Shown here one piece after another: positions 45,701-52,841 of a DNA stretch of 64,000 nt; positions within the stretch are counted from its first letter, which is position 1, and every line of letters begins with the position of its first letter. The notes beneath the pieces were generated by a model. The model searched no databases. It was given only the letters and a program-made list of their open reading frames with translations, and was not told the DNA's origin. The position numbers were made by a program, and so were the translations under genes. Source of the stretch: PLanc-01 sp035342095 (GTDB lineage: Bacteria > Planctomycetota > Phycisphaerae > Sedimentisphaerales > Anaerobacaceae); assembly GCA_035342095.1 (NCBI GenBank), contig DAOQWL010000016.1, forward strand, positions 1 through 64,000, read 5' to 3'.

Positions 45701-46499
45701 CCGTCACGTCGTAGAAGTCCACGACGGCCTTCCGGGCATCCGGAACGAAGGGCATGAACGGAAGTCCCTGGGTCCCCCAGCCGACGTCCACATGGACGAT
45801 ATCCGCCTGGAGCGTCTTGAAAACAAGCGGCCAGAGGTAGTAGGGCTGCTCGACCACGTGGTCGAACATGCCCGCGTAGGAGCCTTGGGCCGCATCCGCC
45901 AGCAGAACGGTGACGAGATCCGTGCTTGTGCGAATCTGCTGCGAAATGGCCGCGATGGTCTGCACTTTGCGATAGTCGGCGTAGAGAACGATGGAGCGTC
46001 CGGCGTGCCTGCGCCGGATCTCTTCCCCATCGGCCAGCCGCGACAGGTCGATGAATCGCGACATGTAGTCGTTGCCCCGGTCCCTCCCATTGTTGCGGAA
46101 GGGAGCATCCGAGGAGAGGGTAAAGACCACCGTGTTTTCGGAGTCCCGCCACTCGCCGGCGCGATGCAACGGAAAAGGCGAGAACCATTCAGGTCTGAGG
46201 CTGTCCCGGAGATCGTCCGCCGCGAGGAAGCCCCGGAACACCCGCGCGTCGAAGCGATGACGCTGGGCCACCATGTGCAGGAGCTGCACGTCCGCTTCGC
46301 AGCGGAGATACAGCATGTTGGGACGGTCCGTCTCGCTGGCAAGCAGCTCGATCATGCGCTCCACCAGCCGATGAGCGCGATATTGCTGATACCAGAGCTC
46401 GAACATCTTCTCAACGTGCTCCCGCGTCGTGGCGTCATCGAGCGTGCGGATGCGCTCATCGAGGAACTGTCTGTAGCTCGTATCCGAAAGAAAACTCAT
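36789..46499 (-). CDS. Giant multi-domain glycosyltransferase/methyltransferase (3236 aa)
   Basis: Modules in order (approximate residues): 1-560 GT-B unit 1 (CEPLEEDEFVRAISTCDYGM then AYLRAGLPIVVPEDLTYLAE); 570-1110 GT-B unit 2, a diverged copy; 1120-1355 class I methyltransferase (VIVELGTLGGLSLRTW); 1365-1475 TPR-like; 1484-1730 GT-A unit a (LTLFAMPKAFVGH, AYVNADMIL); 1757-1860 TPR-like; 1898-2130 GT2-like (VVDDDIAYPPDYV); 2138-2360 GT2-like (FKVDDDFILHPG); 2400-2660 GT-A unit b, close copy of unit a; 2673-2780 TPR-like; 2831-3236 classical GT2 (KVTVITTCYNNQ, DDGSTDGTR). No signal peptide, so cytoplasmic. AAAGG lies before the ATG. It is upstream of fliD on the same strand. Likely builds or attaches a glycan; acceptor unknown. 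Confidence 0.8.
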   Translation of the reverse strand: MSFLSDTSYRQFLDERIRTLDDATTREHVEKMFELWYQQYRAHRLVERMIELLASETDRPNMLYLRCEADVQLLHMVAQRHRFDARVFRGFLAADDLRDSLRPEWFSPFPLHRAGEWRDSENTVVFTLSSDAPFRNNGRDRGNDYMSRFIDLSRLADGEEIRRRHAGRSIVLYADYRKVQTIAAISQQIRTSTDLVTVLLADAAQGSYAGMFDHVVEQPYYLWPLVFKTLQADIVHVDVGWGTQGLPFMPFVPDARKAVVDFYDVTELVPQDRQEGSLEQRVLARASERHLWANCRHFVHRCFDPVTEQLQQRHEDRDIVSLVEYVKDPVYSHASDAGADLKIVYAGIIIQDAADTGSVYYRRFMDMANSFARDNLHLYIYPSPYLYGFGRPKAVEELIRTHGLANVHACEPLEEDEFVRAISTCDYGMSPPPDSRPCPYPDSLPYKVIAYLRAGLPIVVPEDLTYLAELVRKHDIGVVYRHEDLDHMPEILSRQDVRTQKENVARFRSLWSIARGGEKMAAMYHRILHATAETSRTVVQVPQAAEAPTVALRSPSPPDAALSLEGRTFISQREYAQYLEEAIERAEATMDKEYVRRKVNEWSQIYQVERMRDRAEEKLAELQGKLYALYVDDARSLHVVSLILRGASAERFAGLRGLVIEDDFLATLDVRQLGSYRIVPASRLGEIGTVIFSVSGQIPGGGADCVCNDYLERFIDLRRFDGLHEIRRRFAGHDTVLYPLYREIQTVPIMAQFVRQKDDGLRSVSLSPAPLLNADFDATLVEPFFYLWPLILRIMDPSLVHLNVGWGIQALALSAFLPDRARTVVDFYEVLSFLPDGFFERTHSTARQVRGAEEHFFRNYDHIMHLCSEETSAKLARKYDSRGSIVSVTEYLQEPTYDVPPRNDGEIRLVYGGAMLAVNSPDNFYYRPFLNVVRHYTKENLRLYIYNSPYLDGTGENNGLKEVIREQGLANVFACRPLRLEEFVRTISQYDYGTFLLLARDLKAAEHYNYYMAYKFLAYLRAGLPIVIDADNRYLAGLVEQHRLGVVLGEQDMENLPTILNSQDLVALKRNVVEARERFSIERGGEKVLRMYHEILRKTEDRSACRVPVAKALPSAPDAPPDVDFDEMIDVMARKENRLYYRDQSAHTMASLAGLARQFDPSVIVELGTLGGLSLRTWIASTKATRIYAVDLSFATLRETMEFLPADLSRVTLLEQDILKTDFPRLWTAQDRVIFFVDAHDLPNVPIMTHVLTTALPTLPDGSVVVIDDLWFSEERLTADNARQFLETSVLPGIDELQCFHGHFAPYHEGGSFLGFAEAIPLLKFVNEHGIPLIHDRKGKHAFFVWRQAYLEQHPSPGEGCGPSDGGFGSVLYNPMESVPVRDAHSETMRRVAALYRQRSIQAAAENLSKALSQDPQDPGLSYGLAVCLARGGMLSQARDVLARNLSDSSHPRYRRLSDDLARRAGAPETRPTATPRPPSKACGLTLFAMPKAFVGHTATIQKNAIRSWARLDPRPEILLFGDEPGIREMAQEIGAKHIAEISRSEFGTPLVDKLFAAAQDLASHSVLAYVNADMILMQDFAEGVQKVQAGLADFLLIGQRWDLLVLDEMDFLAPRWRETLVQQVREHAMLHAECGLDYFVFRKGLWPQIPPFAIGRTAWDNWLVMAPQKRGVPVVDGTAFITAVHQEHDYAHVRGGRQEVWNGEEARRNRLLAGEIDDSAYTTGATWALSREGQLYRVQPRPCEVGSLGYRSRRIAWLAKQAEQLMARREWVLAANKWEEALTVLDKLTPVGGPGCATSRFPDDSPVTRSYKAACVSLARCYEELGNPQQAAAGYARLLETPSIEIAQVQSEGFVRERDRLLAGASRDQASSGCLPVHRDDPPVADSCRRPQERSHGQDRRIALIVSIPERSASLRDVLRDIENQVDEIRILLNEFEAAPQDLYGHKKVSTVQTNRTGESFASGVWNLLKPDDEGYVFVVDDDIAYPPDYVERMTSKIEEHQRRAVMVVHGIDFCEPFEDYVRDRTVYRFEVNRSGDGVVDAGGVGTLAFHTSTIRPCLRDFQNPSFRDLWFAVLATRRGVPMICVAREAGWLRARATEGRQLWFQFGNGKWKDLKNEVFRQNLLPLLDRGCREGRARKRDFTIFCFTNGRSTFEYSVRSIMGSQDLQDRVQAMSGMHFLDAAAKCVEICDTPYFFKVDDDFILHPGAIAYVRKRVLEHPQPEKLGIYYCHLWEDWTSRVRESVKVYNVEALRKIGGFKADSRGKVDRTTLARLQEAGFQIVADPSVVALHACGTWEEQLEYERLWSSMAREPYRKPTHEAMKKYCGTRSLDEQYQMRVGFLEQVNRQLKTPFHEFLADGAVLPRTASRTETSASKADGVPVLSSPTPARVQPSPGSRMTIFAMPKPFTGRTAMIQKNAIRSWARLDPTPEILLFGDEPGTREMAEEVGARHIREVGRNEFGTPLVNELFQAAQHHAGHDVLAYVNADIILSEDFVQGAQRVGMRLASFLLVGRRWDLPVLDAIDFGEPSWHDSLMRQLREQAMLHAECGLDYFVFRKGLWPQIPPFAIGRTAWDNWLVMDPNRRGVPVVDGTEFITAVHQDHDYGHVAGGRQTVWGGEEAARNRDLAGPVDHTGLTSGATWILRKDGELTETSLRMPRYNGAEYREKRSVWLLRQARRILDVGAMELAVSYCEETIACLDIWFGLERQGYLSSDPACHMRIAERCVAAHTLLAQCYMQLGRPEQVAATYTRLLEHPAARMPAARRNAIIQIRDRLARRLKVVTARGDLTGGSVRMDTGPGRSPPRDTESPTARPVPSSTGGHFAVHPRPKVTVITTCYNNQRYLKECVDSILSQTMTEWELFLIDDGSTDGTRVLIEDYARRDARIHPCCFPDNRGPYVRRNSAIQRAASDFIVIHDVDDIMAPTKLERLYREINTDGRLAMVGSFIRTFLDEFRGPEYTEAGILPVDSTTIINSCAAWQASISHGAAIIRKALFDTIGLYDENPFAADAFWSAKLALYAQSGAAVKMANIPDYLTLIRIHAGSQTQMLPVFDPRGRRMKYRYYGECRLENIREKRQMQPDLDVAAELRHCDCSDFLTRFKAQILLWESEALPVSFMNDLLKGAVVSLRSEAYVSCVTILSGLEVMQRDIARRVAGFDLLRAMALHASGLPDLGRTYLEREIENHDGSVARRLLRDSQEQGPSMDVYRWYMENVPDLELKLMDGEPERAHLTCV

Positions 46500-46567
46500 G
46501 TATCACACCTTTCAGCCCTTCACGGACCCGTACCCTGTCGGCAGAATCGCCTCCAGAGCCCCCGGGC

Positions 46568-48055
46568 TCACGCACCTTTCACCGCCGAGAGCCCCTGGTT
46601 GACCGCCCCCCCATTTCCTTCTTCCCGCGTCTCGTGCTCCTGGAGGTACTCGATGTTGTGCTTGTAGCCCAACTCCAGATTGTCAAACACATAGCAGATG
46701 TTCCGCAGGAAGAATTTCCCCAGCTCCGTTGCGTCGATCCGGTCGTCATGCACCGTCACAATCCCGTCGTCCACCAGCTCTGCAAGGGCCTTGGACTGCA
46801 ATTCCCGGCGGAAGTATTCCCTGAACCGAATCCCGTACTTTCGCTCGAAATACGCGTATTCCAGGCCGTAGTACGACAGAATGCTGAACATCACGTCCCT
46901 TCGGATCAAGTTGTCGTCCGACAGCTCAAACCCTCGGATCGTGGGGAATCGCCCGGCGTGCAACAAATCGGCGTATTCCTGCAGATCGTAACAGTTCTGA
47001 GAGTAGTATCTGTTGATCCGGCTCAGCGCCGACGGCCCGATCCCCAGCGTGTCGTGCGACACGCCGGGAGTGTAGCCCATGGTGTTGCGATGCAGTCTCC
47101 TGGCCCGGGCCGCGATGGCCAGGTCGTCGGTATCCTTCGCATAGTGGTCCAGTCCGATCCGCGTCCATCCGTTGGTCGTCAGGAATCGGCAGGCGTCGTA
47201 CCACATCATCGTCCGGTCATAAGGATTCGGAAGATCGTCCTGGTGAATCAGTCGGTTGTGCGGGAATACATCCGGCCTATACCCCATGTTGCATACCGCC
47301 AGTCGGTCGGGAGAGATCTTCTTGGTCAGCTCCAGCGTGTGCAGGAATGACTCCCGCGTCTGCTTGGGCAAGCCGTAGATGAGGTCAAAGTTCAGTCCTT
47401 TGAAGAGCTTGCGGATTTCGGGATGCGAAAGTCGCTCGACAAGCTCGAACGGCTGCACGCGGTTGACCGCTTTCTGCACCACGGGATCGAAGTCCTGGAC
47501 CCCGAAGGAGATTCGGTTGATCCCCACTTCGTGGTAGAAACGCATCATGTCTTCGTCCACAGTCCTGGGATCGATCTCGATGGCGAATTCGTCGAGCTCT
47601 TCCACCCGCACGATCTTCCTGAGGTGGGCGATCAATTCGACGAGGTCCTGCCGCTCGATCACCGAGGGCGAGCCGCCGCCCAGATGCACTTCCTTGAAGG
47701 ACACGTTGACACGGTTTCGCTTGAAGGTTTCAGCGACCAGGTCGATCTCATCGTAGAGGCTCTGGAGCACCGCCTTCTTCTTGTCCGGGTCTCTCGAAAC
47801 GAGTGAATAGCATTGGCAGTAATAGCATTGGAAGTGACAGTACGGGAAGTGCACGTACAGCGACATGGGGTACCCTTGTTCCTTCACCTCGGCCAGGGAG
47901 GAGAGCACGTCGCGCGTCTGCTCGCCGGCAAAGGTCTCATCCCACACTCCCGTCGGCGGATACGCCGTGAAGTAGGATGCCCGGATATCGTACCTGCCGA
48001 TCAATTCCGGCGTCAGCTTTTCGACAACTGCGTCATCTGCGGATCTGTTGCTCAT
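46568..48055 (-). CDS. HemN-family radical-SAM protein (oxygen-independent coproporphyrinogen oxidase-like)
   Basis: A 495-residue protein with the HemN cluster motif CHFQCYYCQC (Cys 73, 77, 80 binding the 4Fe-4S, plus Cys 82) preceded by LYVHFPY. Family signatures: VHLGGGSPSVI, FAIEIDPRTVDEDM, RISFGVQDFDPVVQKAVNRV, FDLIYGLPKQTRESFLHTLE and RIGLDHYAKDTDDLA, all close to true HemN. Known HemN makes protoporphyrinogen for haem without oxygen. Here it sits inside a glycan cluster between the giant transferase and two long radical-SAM enzymes, so it may either serve haem synthesis or have been recruited; sequence favours genuine HemN chemistry. Confidence 0.8.
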   Translation of the reverse strand: MSNRSADDAVVEKLTPELIGRYDIRASYFTAYPPTGVWDETFAGEQTRDVLSSLAEVKEQGYPMSLYVHFPYCHFQCYYCQCYSLVSRDPDKKKAVLQSLYDEIDLVAETFKRNRVNVSFKEVHLGGGSPSVIERQDLVELIAHLRKIVRVEELDEFAIEIDPRTVDEDMMRFYHEVGINRISFGVQDFDPVVQKAVNRVQPFELVERLSHPEIRKLFKGLNFDLIYGLPKQTRESFLHTLELTKKISPDRLAVCNMGYRPDVFPHNRLIHQDDLPNPYDRTMMWYDACRFLTTNGWTRIGLDHYAKDTDDLAIAARARRLHRNTMGYTPGVSHDTLGIGPSALSRINRYYSQNCYDLQEYADLLHAGRFPTIRGFELSDDNLIRRDVMFSILSYYGLEYAYFERKYGIRFREYFRRELQSKALAELVDDGIVTVHDDRIDATELGKFFLRNICYVFDNLELGYKHNIEYLQEHETREEGNGGAVNQGLSAVKGA

Positions 48056-48067
48056 GGGTCACCACAC

Positions 48068-50071
48068 CTATTCGGTCATTCGTATGTTCACGGGAGGAAA
48101 GACCTTTCGGCCGTTCCCGTCGTACAGTTCGTTGAAGGGCGGAACGCCGCGTATCCGGAAGTGCGTTTCCAGGAACCGTTTCGCATCCCCCGCGCAGGGG
48201 GCGTCGTCGCGGACGCGATACTCCATCGGGCGTTCCACCAGATCACCGGCCGGCTCCAGGTTGAACGCCTCGGAGAAATAACCGACCCAATCATATTGGA
48301 ACCTTACATTCGTCTCTTGTTCCCGGTTGTTCGGATGGGCCAGGACGACGTTCTGGAATACGAACAGGTCCGCCAGCTCTGCTTCGTTGTAGCGCACGCC
48401 CGATTCCCCCAGGAACGTCCGGACCGCGGCCTGGAATTCCGTATAGAAGTCCGCCTTGTGCATCAGCAACTCCAGGAACACGCCGTCGGGCGGATCGTAC
48501 GGGATGCCGCCATACCCCTCGGGTTCCAGCAGTTGGGAATACCCCTTGTCCTGCACGTTCCTCGCACAGTCCGCGAGCTTCTCGAACACCCTGTGAATCA
48601 GGGGGTACATCTGGGGCATCCTGGCGGATTCCTTTCGCATCCATACCACCAGGTCCGTGATTCGCACGCTGTGCTTGTTCTTGAGGTACCAGAAGACGAA
48701 GAACGCAAGCCGGTCGTCGTGCAGGCCGATCGTGTAGTACCCGTCCACGAAAGCATCGATCCACTTCACAGGCGGCATCGCCTCGGTCCCGATCACCACC
48801 TCCATGTTCTCGACGATCGCGGTGCTCACCTTGCTCTTGGTGTACCTGCCCTCCATCACCCTGCCGACGATGCCGTACTTCCGCCGCGATTCGCTGGAGG
48901 CGACCTGCGTATTCGGAAAAAGCAGGAACGGATAGGAGTAGATCTGGTCGAACACACTGCGGCTCATCAGCTCTTCCAGGCCGGCCATGTAAGATTCGTA
49001 TGTCTCCAGGGGCAGGCCGAGCATCAGCTCGATGTAAGAGTAGAGGAATGCGTCGTGATAGGCCTTGCGAATGCGTTCGTAGAACTCTCGCTTGAAGTTG
49101 ATCCGGTTCACCGCCCTCAACGTGTCCTCGTTCAGAGACTGCAGCGCCAGCGTCACGCGGAAACCCACGCGGGCGCTCTGCAGAATCTCCGAGATCCTCA
49201 GCACCTTGTCCGAGGAGTTCTTCACCCAACTCACGGAGATGAATTCGGGGTACCCGTAGGTTTGCCGGGTTTGGGCGAGGTACTCCGCGATGGACACGTC
49301 TCGATTGCGTATGCCGAAATTGGAGTCGGACATGGCCACGTACTTGATCTTGTTCCTTCCGATCCAGTCGATCTCCGCCTTCACCTGCTCCAGGGGCTTC
49401 TCCCGAATGCCCCGGTGGGCTGTGTTGCCCCACGTGCAGAAGGAGCACTGATTCGGGCATCCCCGATTGGTTTCCCAGATGGTCCCGGAGAATTCACTCG
49501 CATACTGCCCATGGATCGAGTCGAACGTCCCGTCCAGGTAGGGCGACGGGAGCTGCTCGATCACCGGGAGCCTCTCCACTCCGGTCCGACGGATCTCGCC
49601 GCTGGAACGATCGTGGATGATGATCCCCGGGATGTCCCCGAAGTCGCGTCCTTCCAGATGATGGCGGCACAGAGAGGCGAACACCTCTTCCCCCTCCCCG
49701 CAGCCGATGACATCGATGAACGGGTTCTTCCGGATGAACTCGGCCGAGAAATCGGGGTCCTTCGGAATGGACGGCCCCCCCAGCACGATCAAGGCGTCGG
49801 GGAACCTCTCCCGCACGGCCCGGGCAACGGCCATACTCGCGTTTACGTTCCACAGAAAGCACGAGAACCCAATGACGGAGACATCCTGGAGCCCGGCGGC
49901 AAACTCGGCCGGATCGCGGGGCCGTCGGAACAGGATCTCGGGCAGATCGAAATGACGCGGGATCACGTCATCGACCCGCAGCCGCGAATAGAGCTGGCCC
50001 GCCGCCAAGGGCAGCAGGTTGATGCTGGCGCCCGTGCCAAACTGAACTACGTATATCTTCGGTCTTGCCAT
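48068..50071 (-). CDS. Cobalamin-binding-type radical-SAM enzyme (KedN5-like)
   Basis: A 667-residue protein. N-terminal ~150 residues have the Rossmann-like fold of B12-binding domains (SVIGFSCFLWNVN, IVLGGPSIPKD, VIGCGEGEEVFASL) but no D-x-H-x-x-G motif. The radical-SAM core has CPNQCSFC at about 203-210, followed by TWGNTAHRGIREKPLEQVKA and YVAMSDSNFGIRNRDVS. The C-terminal ~270 residues form a family-specific domain. The pattern resembles KedN5-type C-methyltransferases, which methylate unactivated carbons in natural products. The substrate here is unknown; a sugar or its precursor is possible from the context. Confidence 0.75.
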   Translation of the reverse strand: MARPKIYVVQFGTGASINLLPLAAGQLYSRLRVDDVIPRHFDLPEILFRRPRDPAEFAAGLQDVSVIGFSCFLWNVNASMAVARAVRERFPDALIVLGGPSIPKDPDFSAEFIRKNPFIDVIGCGEGEEVFASLCRHHLEGRDFGDIPGIIIHDRSSGEIRRTGVERLPVIEQLPSPYLDGTFDSIHGQYASEFSGTIWETNRGCPNQCSFCTWGNTAHRGIREKPLEQVKAEIDWIGRNKIKYVAMSDSNFGIRNRDVSIAEYLAQTRQTYGYPEFISVSWVKNSSDKVLRISEILQSARVGFRVTLALQSLNEDTLRAVNRINFKREFYERIRKAYHDAFLYSYIELMLGLPLETYESYMAGLEELMSRSVFDQIYSYPFLLFPNTQVASSESRRKYGIVGRVMEGRYTKSKVSTAIVENMEVVIGTEAMPPVKWIDAFVDGYYTIGLHDDRLAFFVFWYLKNKHSVRITDLVVWMRKESARMPQMYPLIHRVFEKLADCARNVQDKGYSQLLEPEGYGGIPYDPPDGVFLELLMHKADFYTEFQAAVRTFLGESGVRYNEAELADLFVFQNVVLAHPNNREQETNVRFQYDWVGYFSEAFNLEPAGDLVERPMEYRVRDDAPCAGDAKRFLETHFRIRGVPPFNELYDGNGRKVFPPVNIRMTE

Positions 50072-50086
50072 GCAGACTATGTCACG

Positions 50087-51991
50087 TCATCCATTCAGCG
50101 TTCTCGTTGCACATTCCCGATCCCACAGGCTGGAGGGTATGCAGGTCTCCCACACCTGGGCCAGATCATCCTGGATCTGACCTGCCCTGCCGGGGACTTT
50201 GTCCAACAGTTCGTCCAGTCCGAACTTGGCGAAGCGATACTGCCAGTTCGGCGAGCCATCCACAATCGCTCTCGCCTCACGGATCAGCGAGCCAGCTTCG
50301 GCGGGTTCGCCCATCAGGACCCGGCCCAGCCCTGCGAACAGGAGCATGTAGGGGTTCTTCGGATAGGCGATCCGCACGGCGTCCAGCCAGGCGACGAACT
50401 TCTCGGGCCGCCCGCCGGGACGCAGGTTCTTGTTGCCGACGTAGTTGCCCAGCAAGTTGAAAGTGAGCCAGATGTTCTTGGTCAACGCCCTCGAAGGCAC
50501 GGCATCGGCTGGGAGCGAGAAGATCTCCGGCCCGAGAGGCAGGCTGCGGTCGTCCTGGATCTCCCGGTTCGGGCTGTCCTTGCCGGGGATGAAATCGGTG
50601 GCGCCGGCGCCGTCGGTCTTGAGGTTTTCCGTGACCGCGGTCGGCTTGCTGGTGAACTGGAAGGCCGTGAACGAGGACCAGTCGAGATTCAGCCGGACTG
50701 AGAAAGTGAACGTGTCCAGCATCTGGGCGAACGTCTCTTCGCCAAACAGGCCGATGATGTAGTTGCCGCCCACGAACAGCTCGGGATAGTCCTGGAGCAG
50801 GTCCGCGACATGGGCGAACGACTCCAGGGAGCCGGGCTTTCGAATTCGACGAAGCATCTTGGCGTTCCCCGATTCGACGCCGATCTTGAAACCCAGGCAG
50901 CCGGAGTCGCGCATCAGGTCGAGCAGGTCCCGCGTGATCGAGTGGGTCATCAGGCCGTTGTTGGCCGCCCAGGTGATCCCGTATTGCCTGTGGAGATCGC
51001 CCAACGCAATGAGCAACTCCGTTACCGCCTCGCGGTCCGCGAGGAAATCGTCGTCGAGCACCTCGAAATGGCGGACGGATCGCTGTTCGACGAGATAACG
51101 GACCTCCTCGATCAGCTCCGGTACGGGATGCGTGCGGACGCCCTTGCCCATGAAGGGCCGGACACCGCAGAACTTGCAGTTGCCCCGGCATCCCCGGCTC
51201 AACTGGAAGACGCCATAGACCGTGTTCTGCCCGGCCATGCGGGAATACGGATTGAGGCTCCCCACACGGCAGTACTGCTCCACATCCACCGCTGCGTAAG
51301 AAGAGATCAGGCTGCCTCGCAATGCCACGCTTGCGCAGGTCCCGCCGGTACGCAGCACATGCCCCTCGGAGAGGAATGAAATGCCTGAGACCGCCTGGGA
51401 CGGATCGGCGGTGTCCTCATAAACATCCAGGAGGTAGTTGAGCCGGTCTTCGCCCTCCCCCTCGATCGCGAAGTGGCACAGACCCTCCTGTAGATAGCGG
51501 TCCATCTCGTTGGTGGCGGTCGGCCCGCCGATGAGAACCAGATGATCCCTTCGGGCAGCCAGATGGCGCAGGATGGCCGTCAGGGGATGATTCGTCGCAA
51601 ACAGGTCCGTGTACACGGTCAGACAGGTCACGCCCACTGCATTTGGCTGGAACCTGTCGATGCACTCGTCGAGTGCGCCCAGCCATTTCCGCTGATCGAA
51701 GGCGCCGTCCTGTGCAATCTGCCTGAGAGCTTCAAGATTCAGGTCAAGGATCTTCACTTCGATGTCCCGGCCCGACAGGGATTCGGCCAGGCGCTGAAGG
51801 CCCGTGGGCGGATAGGCGTAATAGCCGCGATTCCGGACGACCTCCGGGTTGATTGTCTCGAAGAGGAACTGCGGCGCCTGGGCCAGAAGCAGTCTCTTGG
51901 CGGAGCCGAACCGCTCTCGCAGTCGGGAAGCGTAGTCCTGGAAGGCATCCCGCCGGACCTCCGACACCGGGTTGTCAGTCATATCGCACAT
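50087..51991 (-). CDS. Cobalamin-binding-type radical-SAM enzyme
   Basis: A 634-residue protein related in layout to its neighbour: B12-type N-domain (AVGVTCLTVYTDLFATN, LVLIGGPTATNEMDRYL, AIEGEGEDRL), radical-SAM cluster CRGNCKFC at about 266-274 (after FQLSRG), and core motifs HFEVLDDDFLADREAVTELL and CLGFKIGVESGNAKMLRRIR. A helical C-terminal domain (~470-634) with a TPR-like repeat follows. The start ATG at 51991 overlaps the end of the SDR gene by 17 bases. Tandem arrangement with the KedN5-like gene suggests successive steps of one pathway. Confidence 0.75.
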   Translation of the reverse strand: MCDMTDNPVSEVRRDAFQDYASRLRERFGSAKRLLLAQAPQFLFETINPEVVRNRGYYAYPPTGLQRLAESLSGRDIEVKILDLNLEALRQIAQDGAFDQRKWLGALDECIDRFQPNAVGVTCLTVYTDLFATNHPLTAILRHLAARRDHLVLIGGPTATNEMDRYLQEGLCHFAIEGEGEDRLNYLLDVYEDTADPSQAVSGISFLSEGHVLRTGGTCASVALRGSLISSYAAVDVEQYCRVGSLNPYSRMAGQNTVYGVFQLSRGCRGNCKFCGVRPFMGKGVRTHPVPELIEEVRYLVEQRSVRHFEVLDDDFLADREAVTELLIALGDLHRQYGITWAANNGLMTHSITRDLLDLMRDSGCLGFKIGVESGNAKMLRRIRKPGSLESFAHVADLLQDYPELFVGGNYIIGLFGEETFAQMLDTFTFSVRLNLDWSSFTAFQFTSKPTAVTENLKTDGAGATDFIPGKDSPNREIQDDRSLPLGPEIFSLPADAVPSRALTKNIWLTFNLLGNYVGNKNLRPGGRPEKFVAWLDAVRIAYPKNPYMLLFAGLGRVLMGEPAEAGSLIREARAIVDGSPNWQYRFAKFGLDELLDKVPGRAGQIQDDLAQVWETCIPSSLWDRECATRTLNG

Positions 51992-52748
51992 AGGTCTTCC
52001 CTTCGCCGGCGTCGATGGGCACCAGGCATCCGCCCATCATGCTGGCAGCATCGGAACAGAGAAAAGCAATCAGCGGGACAAGTTCCTCCGCCTCGGCCAG
52101 GCGACCTCGCGGCAGCCTCTCGGCGATGAAGCGGTCGACCACGTCAGGCTTGTTGACCTTCAGGCGCTGCCAGGAATTACCGGGGGCGTTGAATCCCCCA
52201 GGGAGAATCCCGGTCACCACGACGCCATGTGCGGCCAGATGGTTGCCCAGACCTCGCACATAGGCAGCCAAGGCAGCCTTGACGGTGTTGTACCCGACCG
52301 AGGCAACTGCTTCAGTGGACGCCGCCGACCCCACGTGCACGAGACGACCGCTGCCTCGCTCGATCATGGAGGGCGCGACGAGCCGATTGATCTGGGCCGC
52401 CGCGACCACATTGAGCGAGAACAGCTTGACCAGATCGCCCGAGCCGATCAGGGGTTCCCGCAGTCCCAGCCCCCCGCCGGCGACGTGGAGCACCACATCG
52501 ATCCGGCCCAGGAAAGCCATCGCTTCCTGCACAGCTTTCTCCAGCGCGGGCTCGTCCGTCAGATCGACCGCGAGAGCCCGGTGATCCGCCGGACGGCTGC
52601 ACGAGACTCGCACCTCCTCCAATGCCTCTTTCGAGCGGGCCACCAGGACGAGTTTCGCTCCCTGCTCGGCAAACGCCCGGGCGCAGACGGACCCCAGCCC
52701 GCGGGAGGCCCCGGTGATGAGAATCGTCTTGCCCTGCAGGGAAATCAT
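51975..52748 (-). CDS. Short-chain dehydrogenase/reductase
   Basis: A 257-residue classical SDR. The cofactor motif TGASRGLG is at residues 13-20, NADPH is suggested by the following VARSKEALEE, and the catalytic residues are Ser in VHVGSAAS, then YNTVK (Tyr-x3-Lys, about 155-159). It ends with the typical GGCLVPIDAGEG. It would oxidise or reduce a hydroxyl/keto group, plausibly on a sugar intermediate of this cluster. The gene overlaps the downstream radical-SAM gene, so they are probably translated together. Confidence 0.9.
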   Translation of the reverse strand: MISLQGKTILITGASRGLGSVCARAFAEQGAKLVLVARSKEALEEVRVSCSRPADHRALAVDLTDEPALEKAVQEAMAFLGRIDVVLHVAGGGLGLREPLIGSGDLVKLFSLNVVAAAQINRLVAPSMIERGSGRLVHVGSAASTEAVASVGYNTVKAALAAYVRGLGNHLAAHGVVVTGILPGGFNAPGNSWQRLKVNKPDVVDRFIAERLPRGRLAEAEELVPLIAFLCSDAASMMGGCLVPIDAGEGKTYVRYD

Positions 52749-52766
52749 GAAAACCCTTTACACTCT

Positions 52767-52835
52767 GTTCTGCAAAATGATCGAAGAATGAGATTTCCTT
52801 GAAGAATACAGGCCTAATCTTCCATTTTGCAGAAC
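52767..52835. repeat. Short palindromic repeat, decayed copy of the 59.5-kb element
   Basis: Arms GTTCTGCAAAATG (52767-52779) and CATTTTGCAGAAC (52823-52835) are a perfect 13-bp inverted repeat. The interior contains AGATTTCCTTGAAGAATA (from 52791), which is identical to the core at 59630-59647, and the right arm aligns with the right arm of that element. Only one half of the inner 15-bp palindrome is present, so this copy looks deleted. It fills the spacer between the radical-SAM gene and the SDR gene. Confidence 0.75.
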
Positions 52836-52841
52836 TCCACT

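Noticed and set aside
47813..50701. A 962-residue plus-strand open frame
   Set aside because: It lies opposite the HemN-like and radical-SAM genes; composition is that of a mirror frame and no domain is visible.
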